This document shows positions 56,547-64,000 of a DNA stretch of 64,000 nucleotides, one piece after another. The stretch is from Shewanella sp. TC10 (GTDB lineage Bacteria > Pseudomonadota > Gammaproteobacteria > Enterobacterales > Shewanellaceae), in NCBI RefSeq assembly GCF_009663145.1, contig NZ_VKHR01000011.1:34189-98188 (forward strand), written 5' to 3'. The notes beneath the pieces were generated by a model that ran no database searches, was not told where the DNA came from, and worked only from the letters and a program-made list of their open reading frames with translations. Numbering within the stretch: position 1 is the stretch's first letter; each line of letters opens with the position of its first letter. Made by a program: the position numbers and the translations under genes.

Positions 56547-57185
56547 TTAGTAATTAATTTCGGTATGCAAAATGGCCGTCGCATTTTGTTGCTGATAATA
56601 ATCTAAACGATGCTTTAAATGCTTTTTCACTGTGGTCCATTCTGTGTCAATAATGGAATACACCACAGTGTCTCTGACAGTGCCATCTTTAAGTAACTTA
56701 TGGTTTCTTAACACGCCATCTTGTTTAGCCCCTAAACGCATAATGGCTTGTCTTGAAGTTTGATTATGCCAATGAGTTCTAAACTCTACCGCCATCACAT
56801 CTAAGGTGCCAAAAGCGTACTCAAGTACTAATAATTTAGTTTCGGTATTTACAGCGGTTCGTTGTGCCCTTTTGGCATACCATGTATAGCCAATTTCTAA
56901 ACGTCGGTTGGGTTGATCCCAATGACAAATACGAGTGCAACCAATAATCTCGCCTGAGGTTTTCTCTCGCACAACAAAGGCTAATGCTTCACCACGGCTT
57001 TCTTGTGCTAACGCTTTTTCAACATACGCCTTCATGTCATCAGGGTGAGGAACACTGGTATACCAAAGTTCCCACAAATTCCCATCAGTGGTGGCCAAGC
57101 TTAATGCCGCCACGTGATCAAGAGTTAATGGCTCTAAAATGACATGTTCACCAGTTAAACAAGTATCACTGTTTACTTCTGTCAT
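56547..57185 (-). CDS. GNAT-family N-acetyltransferase
   Basis: 212 residues. The RimJ/RimL-like layout is present: LEPLTLDHVAALSLATTDGN, EIIGCTRICHWDQPNRRLEI, GYTWYAKRAQRTAVNTETKL (acetyl-CoA pyrophosphate loop region) and ALEFRTH-like strand (MAVEFRTHWHNQTSRQAIMR). It probably acetylates a small molecule or a protein N-terminus. The last 15 residues extend beyond the domain. It lies alone behind a mobile repeat. Confidence 0.88.
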   Translation of the reverse strand: MTEVNSDTCLTGEHVILEPLTLDHVAALSLATTDGNLWELWYTSVPHPDDMKAYVEKALAQESRGEALAFVVREKTSGEIIGCTRICHWDQPNRRLEIGYTWYAKRAQRTAVNTETKLLVLEYAFGTLDVMAVEFRTHWHNQTSRQAIMRLGAKQDGVLRNHKLLKDGTVRDTVVYSIIDTEWTTVKKHLKHRLDYYQQQNATAILHTEINY

Positions 57186-57356
57186 TCATCTCTCCTAATA
57201 AGTTGTTAACTGACTCACACAAATACAGAATACATGATCTAGAGCAGAATAAAATCACCTTTTTATTCGGAAAATCAACAGGCCCTGTTTGCTTCTATAG
57301 GTAGCCTCGTTTTCATTGAGCTTTCCGGCTGCAATCTTGCTATTTAAGTTTAATCA

Positions 57357-57391
57357 AATAAAAAGCCAATATTTTTCAATATTGGCTTTGC
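57357..57391 (-). terminator. Terminator, minus strand
   Basis: Stem AAAGCCAATATT / AATATTGGCTTT with a short loop. On the minus strand it ends in TTTTT. It lies about 150 bp behind the choice-of-anchor lipoprotein gene, its probable user. Confidence 0.7.
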
Positions 57392-57538
57392 ACAGCAAAA
57401 GCTGTCGTTGAGTATATTAAGTCAATTTGCAGTTGGGAGCTGCAACTGACAACACCAGTAAACCGTGTTTATATGACGATTTAACGATGACGAGATAACT
57501 AGTTGCCCCATAAATTAAGCAACCAGTGTAAATCTTCG

Positions 57539-59428
57539 TTATTGATTAAAAGTCAGTTGATACACACTCGTTGTACCACTCACTTCGTTACCAATCACTA
57601 ATAACGGCATACCTGTAGGGTTTGATTCTGCGCTGATAAACTTCATCCCTTCAGGACCAAGATCGCCAGCTAACTCTGGTTGGCCGGTGATATCATCTCC
57701 ATCAATTTCAAAATCAATGTCGAAATCACGGTTAATCACATAATCAATAAAACTGACGTTGAAAGGATTAGTAATATCGTAAACCATGAAACCGCCCGTT
57801 CGCTCTAAACCAATAAAGGCATACTTTTTATCACCGATTTCGCCAATAGCAAGTGCTTCTGGCTCTGGACCTTTATCATCACTGCGACTATCGCCTTTGC
57901 TTTCTTCATTATGATTATTAAAGTTTTCGCCTAAAATTGCAGCCGTAATACGCTCAAACTGACTGCCACTATCGAATACTAATTGACCATCATGGCTCCA
58001 GATTGAAAATGAACGAGCGCCATACGATACGATTTTATCCATATCGCCGTCGCCATCTTCATCACCCATACTTGTGGTGATTTTCAAACGACCAAGCTGA
58101 GTGTCATCTTGAGCGGCTAGGATTTGAGGGTGACTTGGGTCTAAAGTTAAATCTTCAGCGCGTTCTTCTTCAGAAAAGCCATCGTAATCTCTAGCGTCAC
58201 CTTCGTTAGCCGTTACGATGAAGTCTTGACCATGCCACTGATAGCTAGCGATAGTATCTGGTTGGTACATACCATAAACGCCTTCGTAAGCTACAATATT
58301 AATGGCATCATCTTTGTCACTGGCATCAATTTCGTTACCCGCTTTTCCATAATCTTTAAGACCCAACGCATTAATGCTTTCAACCGAGTTATCTTCAAGG
58401 TTGATCACTGCAATAGCATTGTTTTCTTGCAAACTCACGTAGGCATATTGATTATCTTTTGATACCGCAACATATTCAGGTTCTAAATCCTGTGATACCG
58501 ATGCGCCAGGTCCATTTAATTTAATTAAATCACTTAGCTCATCATGGCGTGCATTACCTGCATCAAATTCGTTAAAGGTAATTAAGGTCGCTGTATCTGC
58601 TGGCATGCTATCAAGGATATTGATCACTGCTACAGTCCCTTCAGGGTCAACTGTGTATGCAGAGTTTGGTTCACCTTCATTGGCAACAATGACCTTGGTG
58701 CCATCATGAGTAAACATGACGTTATCAGGCAGTGCACCAACAGTGACCGCTTTAATGAAACTTGGCGCTTCAGTTTCTGAAAGTTGGTAAAAAGCGATAA
58801 TGCCATTACCTTGAGTAGCATTTCCTGCATCATCCTCACGCTCAACAGCTGCAGCTAAAAGGTTGTCAAAAATACTAATACTATTAACGCTGCCTAAACC
58901 TGTCATTTCAGCATCTGTTGCTACATCTAAGCTAAATGCTTTACTCAGGTTATTGAGGGTACTTGATTCTGCATCATCAGCGGCTTCGGTATTGAGTGCC
59001 GATAAGTCAATCGCATCGACCATACCACTTTGCGCGTTTACGACATAAGCAAGATGACTAGCGGCATGATAATCGACAATCTCTGCGGCGCTTTTTCCGA
59101 AAATACCTGATTCATAACGACCTACTAAACCTAAAGATAATGCGCCTTGTGACGAATTACAGATAATTTGTGCTTGATCACTAATCACCTCGTCATCATC
59201 AAGAACACCATTACTATTAGCATCGATTCCAGTATCGATTTGCTTACCACCAAAAGGACACGTGGCGTGGCCTGACGCTAAAGTGCTCGTTGCAAGCAGT
59301 GATGTTAGGCCATTTGAGCCGTTAATACCGGCAACGCCATTCACACCATCAGTTCCATCATCGCCATCACAGCCAGCTAAAAACATCATCGAAACTACTG
59401 CTGCTAGTGGTAAAATTTTGGTTTTCAT
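57539..59428 (-). CDS. Choice-of-anchor I family lipoprotein
   Basis: 629 residues. A lipoprotein signal with the lipobox LAGC (Cys20) leads into a short collagen-like stretch (DGDDGTDGVNGVAGINGSNG) and an acidic calcium-binding-like stretch (DANSNGVLDDDEV). The body is a long beta-propeller-like region with repeated blocks, such as DNVMFTHDGTKVIVANEGEP and LEPEYVAVSKDNQYAYVSLQ, and ends before GNEVSGTTSVYQLTFN. This is the alkaline phosphatase-like choice-of-anchor I family; exact function is unknown. The ATG at 59428 is better spaced from AGGA than the ATG six bases upstream. Confidence 0.85.
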   Translation of the reverse strand: MKTKILPLAAVVSMMFLAGCDGDDGTDGVNGVAGINGSNGLTSLLATSTLASGHATCPFGGKQIDTGIDANSNGVLDDDEVISDQAQIICNSSQGALSLGLVGRYESGIFGKSAAEIVDYHAASHLAYVVNAQSGMVDAIDLSALNTEAADDAESSTLNNLSKAFSLDVATDAEMTGLGSVNSISIFDNLLAAAVEREDDAGNATQGNGIIAFYQLSETEAPSFIKAVTVGALPDNVMFTHDGTKVIVANEGEPNSAYTVDPEGTVAVINILDSMPADTATLITFNEFDAGNARHDELSDLIKLNGPGASVSQDLEPEYVAVSKDNQYAYVSLQENNAIAVINLEDNSVESINALGLKDYGKAGNEIDASDKDDAINIVAYEGVYGMYQPDTIASYQWHGQDFIVTANEGDARDYDGFSEEERAEDLTLDPSHPQILAAQDDTQLGRLKITTSMGDEDGDGDMDKIVSYGARSFSIWSHDGQLVFDSGSQFERITAAILGENFNNHNEESKGDSRSDDKGPEPEALAIGEIGDKKYAFIGLERTGGFMVYDITNPFNVSFIDYVINRDFDIDFEIDGDDITGQPELAGDLGPEGMKFISAESNPTGMPLLVIGNEVSGTTSVYQLTFNQ

Positions 59429-59673
59429 TATCATTATCCTGTTGCGTACTTGTTATAAAAATTCCAAGTAAGCTAACCAAGTTCAATGACAGTCAGTCGA
59501 CACTCTTGTTAATCTATTGTTACATTCCTTTCAATCAGTTAAGTAAAGATTTTGATACAAGTTTAATTTCATTAATTCCCTTTCGTGTGGTGTAAACATG
59601 TTAAAATCTTTTATGGAATATTCTTAAATTCCTTTCCTTGTTGTCTGCTTTCTTTTCTATAACTGAGGTAAGT

Positions 59674-60891
59674 GTGAGCCCGTCTTCTAACACTCATTCT
59701 GGTGCTACGGCACAATACTCTCCAAATCTTGCCATGTTAATTCCGATGCTGGCTGCGATTGTTGCTATCACGCCATTAGCAATTGATATGTACTTGCCTG
59801 CGATGTCGGCGATTGCATTAACTTATGATGCTCATGTCACCACAGTGCAGCAGTCATTAAGTATTTATTTAGCAGGCTACGCATTAGGTATGCTGACTTT
59901 TGGTCCATTAGCAGATAGGTTTGGACGTAGACCGTTAGTCATTTTTGGTTTGAGTGGTTTTACTCTCATTAGCTTATTTATCTCTTTCAGTAGCAGTATC
60001 GAAGTGTTTCTCGCACTACGATTTGTTCAAGCATTTATCGGCGCTGCCGCAACGGTGGTTGTGCCAGGTTATATCAAAGAGGTATACGGTAAGAACACAG
60101 CTAAAGGTATGTCTTATGTCAGTTTAATCATGATGTTAGCGCCATTACTCGCACCAACTTTAGGCAGCTTAATTTTAGAGTTTGGGGAGTGGCCATTAAT
60201 ATTTATAAGCCAAAGTTGTTATGCCATCGCCTTACTATTGCTAGTGCTGTTTAAGCTTAAAATGCCCAGCGATAAAGCCAAGGATACTCGAAGTACCCAA
60301 TCATTTTTTAAATCTTATAAAACCGTGTTATCTCGCCAAGGGGTTAAAGTTAACATTACTTGCGGGGTACTCACCTCGTTTGCATTTTTCTGTTATTTAA
60401 CCGCATCACCTTTCATTTATATGGAAGTATTTAATCTTGATAAGTCACTATTTGCCATATTGTTCAGTACCAATGTCGGCGCATTAATGTTGGCAAATAT
60501 CGTCAATTCACGCATTGTTGGTCGCTACGGATCAAACAGAATGTTATTTGTGGCAACTGTTTTTGCTACCTTGTCTGCAACTGGACTGATTATCGTTAAC
60601 TTAATCGAGCTAAGTTACCATTACACGGTGATAATGCTTATCCCATTAATGGGTTGTCTTGGGATTATGTCAGTGAACGCTGATGCGATCGTTTTAATGA
60701 AATTTAAAAAAGAAACGGGTACAGCAACAGCTGTTATTGGAACACTTAGGTTTGGTTTTGGCTCGTTAGCAGGCCCATTATTGGCTTTCTTTTACACTGG
60801 AACAGCAGTGCCCTTTTCAGCCATGATGTTGATATCAGTAATGTTGGTTATGGTTTGTTTACTATTTCAGCGCACTCAGCCAAGTGTTTAA
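59674..60891 (+). CDS. Bcr/CflA-type multidrug MFS transporter
   Basis: 405 residues, 12 membrane helices. MLIPMLAAIVAITPLAIDMY, LPAMSAIALTYDAHVTTVQQ and SLSIYLAGYALGMLTFGPLA, DRFGRRPLVIFGLSGF are typical of the Bcr/CflA drug resistance group, including the motif A loop (G..DRFGRRP). It probably exports drugs or sulfonamide-like compounds by proton antiport. The GTG start at 59674 has GAGG five bases upstream; the open frame continues to a TTG at 59638, but without a ribosome binding site. It is divergent from the lipoprotein gene. Confidence 0.87.
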   Translation: MSPSSNTHSGATAQYSPNLAMLIPMLAAIVAITPLAIDMYLPAMSAIALTYDAHVTTVQQSLSIYLAGYALGMLTFGPLADRFGRRPLVIFGLSGFTLISLFISFSSSIEVFLALRFVQAFIGAAATVVVPGYIKEVYGKNTAKGMSYVSLIMMLAPLLAPTLGSLILEFGEWPLIFISQSCYAIALLLLVLFKLKMPSDKAKDTRSTQSFFKSYKTVLSRQGVKVNITCGVLTSFAFFCYLTASPFIYMEVFNLDKSLFAILFSTNVGALMLANIVNSRIVGRYGSNRMLFVATVFATLSATGLIIVNLIELSYHYTVIMLIPLMGCLGIMSVNADAIVLMKFKKETGTATAVIGTLRFGFGSLAGPLLAFFYTGTAVPFSAMMLISVMLVMVCLLFQRTQPSV

Positions 60892-60949
60892 CTGCTTTAT
60901 ACTTAAGCTCTTTATACTTGCCTTTATGCTATAGCACTTTATACGTTAA

Positions 60950-60976
60950 CCCCTTTATACAATTTGTATAAAGGGG
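60950..60976 (+). terminator. Terminator after the Bcr/CflA transporter
   Basis: 11-bp stem CCCCTTTATAC / GTATAAAGGGG with loop AATTT, followed by ATTCTTTT. Only a partial T run, so termination may be weak. Confidence 0.65.
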
Positions 60977-61050
60977 ATTCTTTTAAGCTCAATTAAGTGG
61001 ACTGCTATCAACATTTTAAATTATTTAAACGCTTTAACTTTGAACTAATG

Positions 61051-61114
61051 TGGTCTCAATACATTTATGGTCTCAGTACATTTTCTCAGAATGTATTTGG
61101 TCTGAGTGAATTTG
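61051..61114. repeat. Imperfect 17-bp repeats
   Basis: TGGTCTCAATACATTTA and TGGTCTCAGTACATTTT are adjacent; TGGTCTGAGTGAATTTG follows after 13 bp. The middle also forms an inverted repeat TACATT / AATGTA. Function unknown. Confidence 0.75.
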
Positions 61115-61619
61115 CTAAGAGTGCTTTTTCTACGAAGCTAAAACTTATATCAAACTTCCCCCTCGATTAACCTAAGCTACCTCGCGCCAAACTCTCTTAA
61201 CCGTTCTCATCAACACTGTTATCAAATCTGTTATAAAACACAACAATAAGAACGTATCTGCAGTTTTCATCACATTCAGAAACTCATAGCCTTTATTCAA
61301 TATTATGCAATTTATGATGGATTTAATGGTTATTGATGACTTAATAATTAATTATTTTAAATATTCATGAAATCCGCTCAAGTTTAATAATAAATTTCTA
61401 AAACCCTCTTGTATCAAGTTCAAAATTAATTATGATGAAATCATCTTGTTTCACTTGGTGTTGTATAAACAACTCATATAGCAGGACAATTATCTAAGGC
61501 GGTTATCGACTGCAAAGATAAACGAGTTCGAATTACCATTCGGGCTTACTTTTAGAACGATTACCGTCGTTGTAACAAGATACTGTTTACCCACAACGGT
61601 AACTTAAGAGGATTTAGCA
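61115..61619. other. Upstream region of ilvIH
   Basis: AT-rich region of about 500 bp. No gene is supported. It holds a promoter candidate and a leader of about 180 bp, in which ACCGTCGTTGT and ACAACGGT (61562-61601) can form a weak hairpin close to the ribosome binding site. A long AT-rich upstream region fits Lrp-type control of ilvIH known from E. coli, but I could not define sites. Confidence 0.5.
61409..61436 (+). promoter_or_regulatory. Candidate promoter of ilvIH
   Basis: TTGTAT and TATGAT separated by 16 bp, about 180 bp before the start codon. The -10 box matches five of six consensus bases. Confidence 0.4.
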
Positions 61620-63338
61620 ATGGAAAAATTATCCGGCGCAAGCATGATAGTGCGCTCGTTAATCGATGAAGGCGTAAAACACATATTCGGCTACCCTGGT
61701 GGCTCAGTTCTTGATATCTACGATGCACTTCATAAAATTGCAGGTGTAGAACATATCCTTGTAAGACACGAACAAGCTGCAGTCCATATGGCTGACGGTT
61801 ATGCCCGCGCAACGGGTGATGTCGGTGTCGTGTTAGTTACCTCAGGTCCAGGTGCAACCAATGCTATTACAGGTATTGCGACGGCCTACATGGACTCAAT
61901 CCCAATGGTTGTGCTCTCAGGACAGGTTCCGAGTAACCTTATCGGTAATGATGCCTTCCAAGAATGTGACATGATTGGTATTTCTCGCCCAATCGTTAAA
62001 CACAGCTTTTTAGTCAAAGATCCTCGCGATATTCCTGAGATCATTAAAAAAGCCTTTTTCATCGCCTCTACAGGCAGACCCGGTCCTGTGGTTGTCGACT
62101 TACCAAAAGATTGCCTGAACCCTGAGTTATTGCATGATTATATTTACCCAGAATCAGTCAATATGCGTTCATACAATCCAACAACGTCTGGACATAAAGG
62201 CCAAATACGCCGTGGTTTACACGCGTTATTAGCCGCTAAAAAACCAGTACTTTATGTAGGTGGTGGCGCAATTATTTCAGAATGTGATAAGCAGGTTTTA
62301 CAATTAGCAGAACGTTTAAACATTCCAGTGATTAACACCCTTATGGGCTTAGGTGCATTCCCAGGCAGCCATCCACAATTTCTTGGCATGTTAGGTATGC
62401 ATGGTCGATATGAAGCCAATATGGCAATGCATGAAAGCGACCTGATTTTTGGTATCGGTGTACGTTTTGATGACCGGACAACGAATAACGTCGAAAAATA
62501 CTGCCCTAACGCCACCATTTTGCACATTGATATTGATCCCGCATCGATCTCAAAAACCGTACGTGTTGATATTCCTATCGTTGGCTCTGCGGAAAATATT
62601 CTTGATAGCATGTTAAAACTGCTTGATGACACCCAAAAAACCAATGATGCTGAAGCACTTGATTCATGGTGGGCTGATATCAATAAATGGCGTGAACGTG
62701 ACAGTTTAGCCTACGACAAAACAACCGATCGAATAAAGCCTCAGCAAGTGATTGAAATGCTGCACAAGCTTACTGATGGCGACGCTTATGTCACATCAGA
62801 TGTTGGTCAGCACCAAATGTTTGCCGCTTTATACTATCCATTTGATAAACCTCGTCGCTGGATAAATTCTGGTGGCCTAGGCACCATGGGCTTTGGTTTA
62901 CCTGCCGCCATGGGCGTGAAAATGGCAATGCCAGATGAAACTGTTGTATGTGTCACTGGTGATGGTTCGATACAAATGAATATTCAAGAGCTTTCAACAG
63001 CACTTCAATATGACACCCCTGTAAAAATCATCAACTTAAATAACCGTTTCTTAGGCATGGTGAAGCAGTGGCAAGATATGATTTACTCAGGTCGTCACTC
63101 GCATTCTTACATGGATTCAGTGCCTAATTTTGCCAAAATTGCCGAAGCTTATGGCCATGTTGGTATGACCATTAGCGATCCAAACGAACTTGAATCTAAG
63201 CTTGCAGAAGCATTAGCAATGAAAGATAAACTGGTATTTGTTGATATTAGCGTTGATGAGACTGAGCATGTGTACCCTATGCTGATCCGTGGCGAATCAA
63301 TGAAAGATATGTGGTTAAGCAAAACGGAGAGAAGCTAA
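61620..63338 (+). CDS. ilvI: Acetolactate synthase 3 large subunit
   Basis: 572 residues, nearly the same as E. coli IlvI (574). It condenses two pyruvates, or pyruvate and 2-oxobutyrate, for valine, leucine and isoleucine synthesis, using ThDP and FAD. Glu51 in [19 protein letters not shown] is the ThDP-activating residue. The FAD region has [17 protein letters not shown], and the ThDP/magnesium motif is [20 protein letters not shown], ending in NLNN. The ribosome binding site AGAGGA precedes the ATG. Its stop overlaps the ilvH start by one base. Confidence 0.97.
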   Translation: MEKLSGASMIVRSLIDEGVKHIFGYPGGSVLDIYDALHKIAGVEHILVRHEQAAVHMADGYARATGDVGVVLVTSGPGATNAITGIATAYMDSIPMVVLSGQVPSNLIGNDAFQECDMIGISRPIVKHSFLVKDPRDIPEIIKKAFFIASTGRPGPVVVDLPKDCLNPELLHDYIYPESVNMRSYNPTTSGHKGQIRRGLHALLAAKKPVLYVGGGAIISECDKQVLQLAERLNIPVINTLMGLGAFPGSHPQFLGMLGMHGRYEANMAMHESDLIFGIGVRFDDRTTNNVEKYCPNATILHIDIDPASISKTVRVDIPIVGSAENILDSMLKLLDDTQKTNDAEALDSWWADINKWRERDSLAYDKTTDRIKPQQVIEMLHKLTDGDAYVTSDVGQHQMFAALYYPFDKPRRWINSGGLGTMGFGLPAAMGVKMAMPDETVVCVTGDGSIQMNIQELSTALQYDTPVKIINLNNRFLGMVKQWQDMIYSGRHSHSYMDSVPNFAKIAEAYGHVGMTISDPNELESKLAEALAMKDKLVFVDISVDETEHVYPMLIRGESMKDMWLSKTERS

Positions 63339-63832
63339 TGCGTCGTATTATTTCTGTATTACTTGAAAACCAACCGGGTGCATTATCCCGTGTTGTCGGT
63401 TTATTCTCTCAGCGTGGTTACAACATTGAAAGTTTAACGGTAGCGCCAACAGAAGACACCACACTGTCGCGCCTTAACATTACTGTGAATGCTGAAGCCA
63501 ATGTACATGAGCAAATCGAAAAGCAATTGCATAAGCTAATCGATATTCTCAAAGTGTCTAACATTACTGAAAATGCGCATATTGAGCGAGAGTTAGCCTT
63601 AGTAAAAGTAAAAGCACAAGGCGATATGCGTGAAGAAGTTAAACGCACTGCGGATATTTTCCGTGGTCAAATCGTTGATGTGACATCGAGTTTGTACACC
63701 ATTCAAATGGCAGGAACCAGTGACAAAATTGATGCCTTTATTAGTGCGCTCGCTGAAGTGACTAAGGTGATTGAAGTATCTCGTTCTGGTGTTGTAGGAC
63801 TTGCTCGCGGCGATAAAGCCATGAAAGCCTAA
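63338..63832 (+). CDS. ilvH: Acetolactate synthase 3 regulatory subunit
   Basis: 164 residues (E. coli 163). The N-terminal ACT domain, RRIISVLLENQPGALSRVVG, LFSQRGYNIESLTVAPTEDT, is the valine-binding part; the C-terminal domain follows from about residue 80. I start at ATG 63338, where TAATG overlaps the ilvI stop and GGAGAG lies upstream. The frame extends to 63311 inside ilvI but without a ribosome binding site. It activates IlvI and confers valine inhibition. Confidence 0.97.
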   Translation: MRRIISVLLENQPGALSRVVGLFSQRGYNIESLTVAPTEDTTLSRLNITVNAEANVHEQIEKQLHKLIDILKVSNITENAHIERELALVKVKAQGDMREEVKRTADIFRGQIVDVTSSLYTIQMAGTSDKIDAFISALAEVTKVIEVSRSGVVGLARGDKAMKA

Positions 63833-63926
63833 CAAATACTGTTTGAACCATATATACAAGGTTTGAAAAGTGAATAACAATTACCTCAGCTTACGCCTTG
63901 CATTGTTATCCGAGCTTGTGCCTGAC

Positions 63927-64000
63927 AAAGCATCTTGAGGTAACATGGGTATAAAGGGAGCGATCGCTCCCTTTATACCCATGTTACCTCAAGATGCTTT
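63927..64000. repeat. Perfect 74-bp palindrome at the window edge
   Basis: From AAAGCATCTTGAGGTAAC to its exact complement, centred on GAGCGATCGCTC, with 37-bp arms and no spacer. The palindrome ends exactly at the last base of the window, so its true length cannot be seen. Confidence 0.95.

Noticed and set aside
61432..61497. Short frame MMKSSCFTWCCINNSYSRTII as a possible ilvIH leader peptide
   Set aside because: It contains no run of Leu, Val or Ile codons beyond the last two residues, lacks a ribosome binding site, overlaps the candidate -10 box, and no terminator follows.
63870..63939. GTG-started 22-codon frame (MNNNYLSLRLALLSELVPDKAS) behind ilvH
   Set aside because: Only a weak AAGG upstream and it ends inside the palindrome, so the downstream sequence may be an artefact.

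Overview
The window looks like chromosomal DNA of a marine, AT-rich gammaproteobacterium, most likely Shewanella or a close relative. I infer this from the overall gene set (histidine operon with a leader peptide, a leucine dehydrogenase, RlmI, a YdiJ-type D-2-hydroxyglutarate dehydrogenase, a divergent ppsA/ppsR pair, ydbH-ynbE-ydbL, ilvIH) and from the protein sequences as I remember them. No database search was possible. I saw no rRNA, tRNA, CRISPR array, phage or complete insertion sequence.

Layout. 1-5.1 kb (minus strand): an edge-truncated secreted methyltransferase-like gene, an M50-type membrane protease overlapping a repeat-headed unknown gene, tsaB, a 283-bp mobile repeat and the helicase gene yoaA. 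5.4-13.2 kb (plus): promoter, his leader peptide with attenuator, and hisGDCBHAFI, closed by a terminator. 13.3-19.4 kb: a DUF4826 gene, leucine dehydrogenase behind two palindromes, a lipid-related pair (LpxH-like phosphoesterase and an OlsF-like double acyltransferase), a CBS protein whose stop codon opens a 13 x 13 bp tandem repeat, and a small unknown gene. 19.5-23 kb: small secreted unknowns, rlmI, a small membrane protein and a second mobile repeat. 23-31.5 kb: a LysR gene divergent from a DJ-1/PfpI plus alcohol dehydrogenase pair, with a 9 x 6 bp repeat between them, then a TetR-adaptor-RND efflux operon. 31.7-37.5 kb: MarR, DUF1285, ydiJ, a trmK-type gene, and an antibiotic-monooxygenase-like gene whose 5' end has been replaced by a copy of the mobile repeat. 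37.6-42.3 kb: ppsA, ppsR and an AroH-like DAHP synthase. 42.3-50.3 kb: HD-GYP phosphodiesterase, TonB/TPR protein, SIMPL protein, histidine phosphatase, Rof, acyl-CoA thioesterase, LuxR-type regulator, DUF938 protein and YeaD-like mutarotase. 50.5-54.4 kb: ydbH-ynbE-ydbL. 54.8-60.9 kb: a periplasmic solute-binding protein, a small secreted unknown, a fourth mobile repeat copy, a GNAT enzyme, a choice-of-anchor lipoprotein and a Bcr/CflA-type transporter. 61.4-63.8 kb: ilvI-ilvH. The last 74 bases are one perfect palindrome.

How it works together. Most of the window is core metabolism: histidine synthesis under classical attenuation, PEP synthase with its regulatory kinase/phosphorylase next to the first enzyme of aromatic amino acid synthesis (which consumes PEP), and acetolactate synthase for branched-chain amino acids, with leucine catabolism at 14 kb. 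The accessory signal is mainly repetitive DNA: a miniature inverted-repeat element family (three copies with both ends, one truncated, one diverged relative), several short tandem arrays in promoter or 3' regions, and the terminal palindrome. I did not find a multi-gene system I would call clearly new. The best leads are the mobile-repeat family that reshapes gene ends, the repeat-headed gene coupled to a membrane protease, and the terminal palindrome, which may be an assembly artefact.
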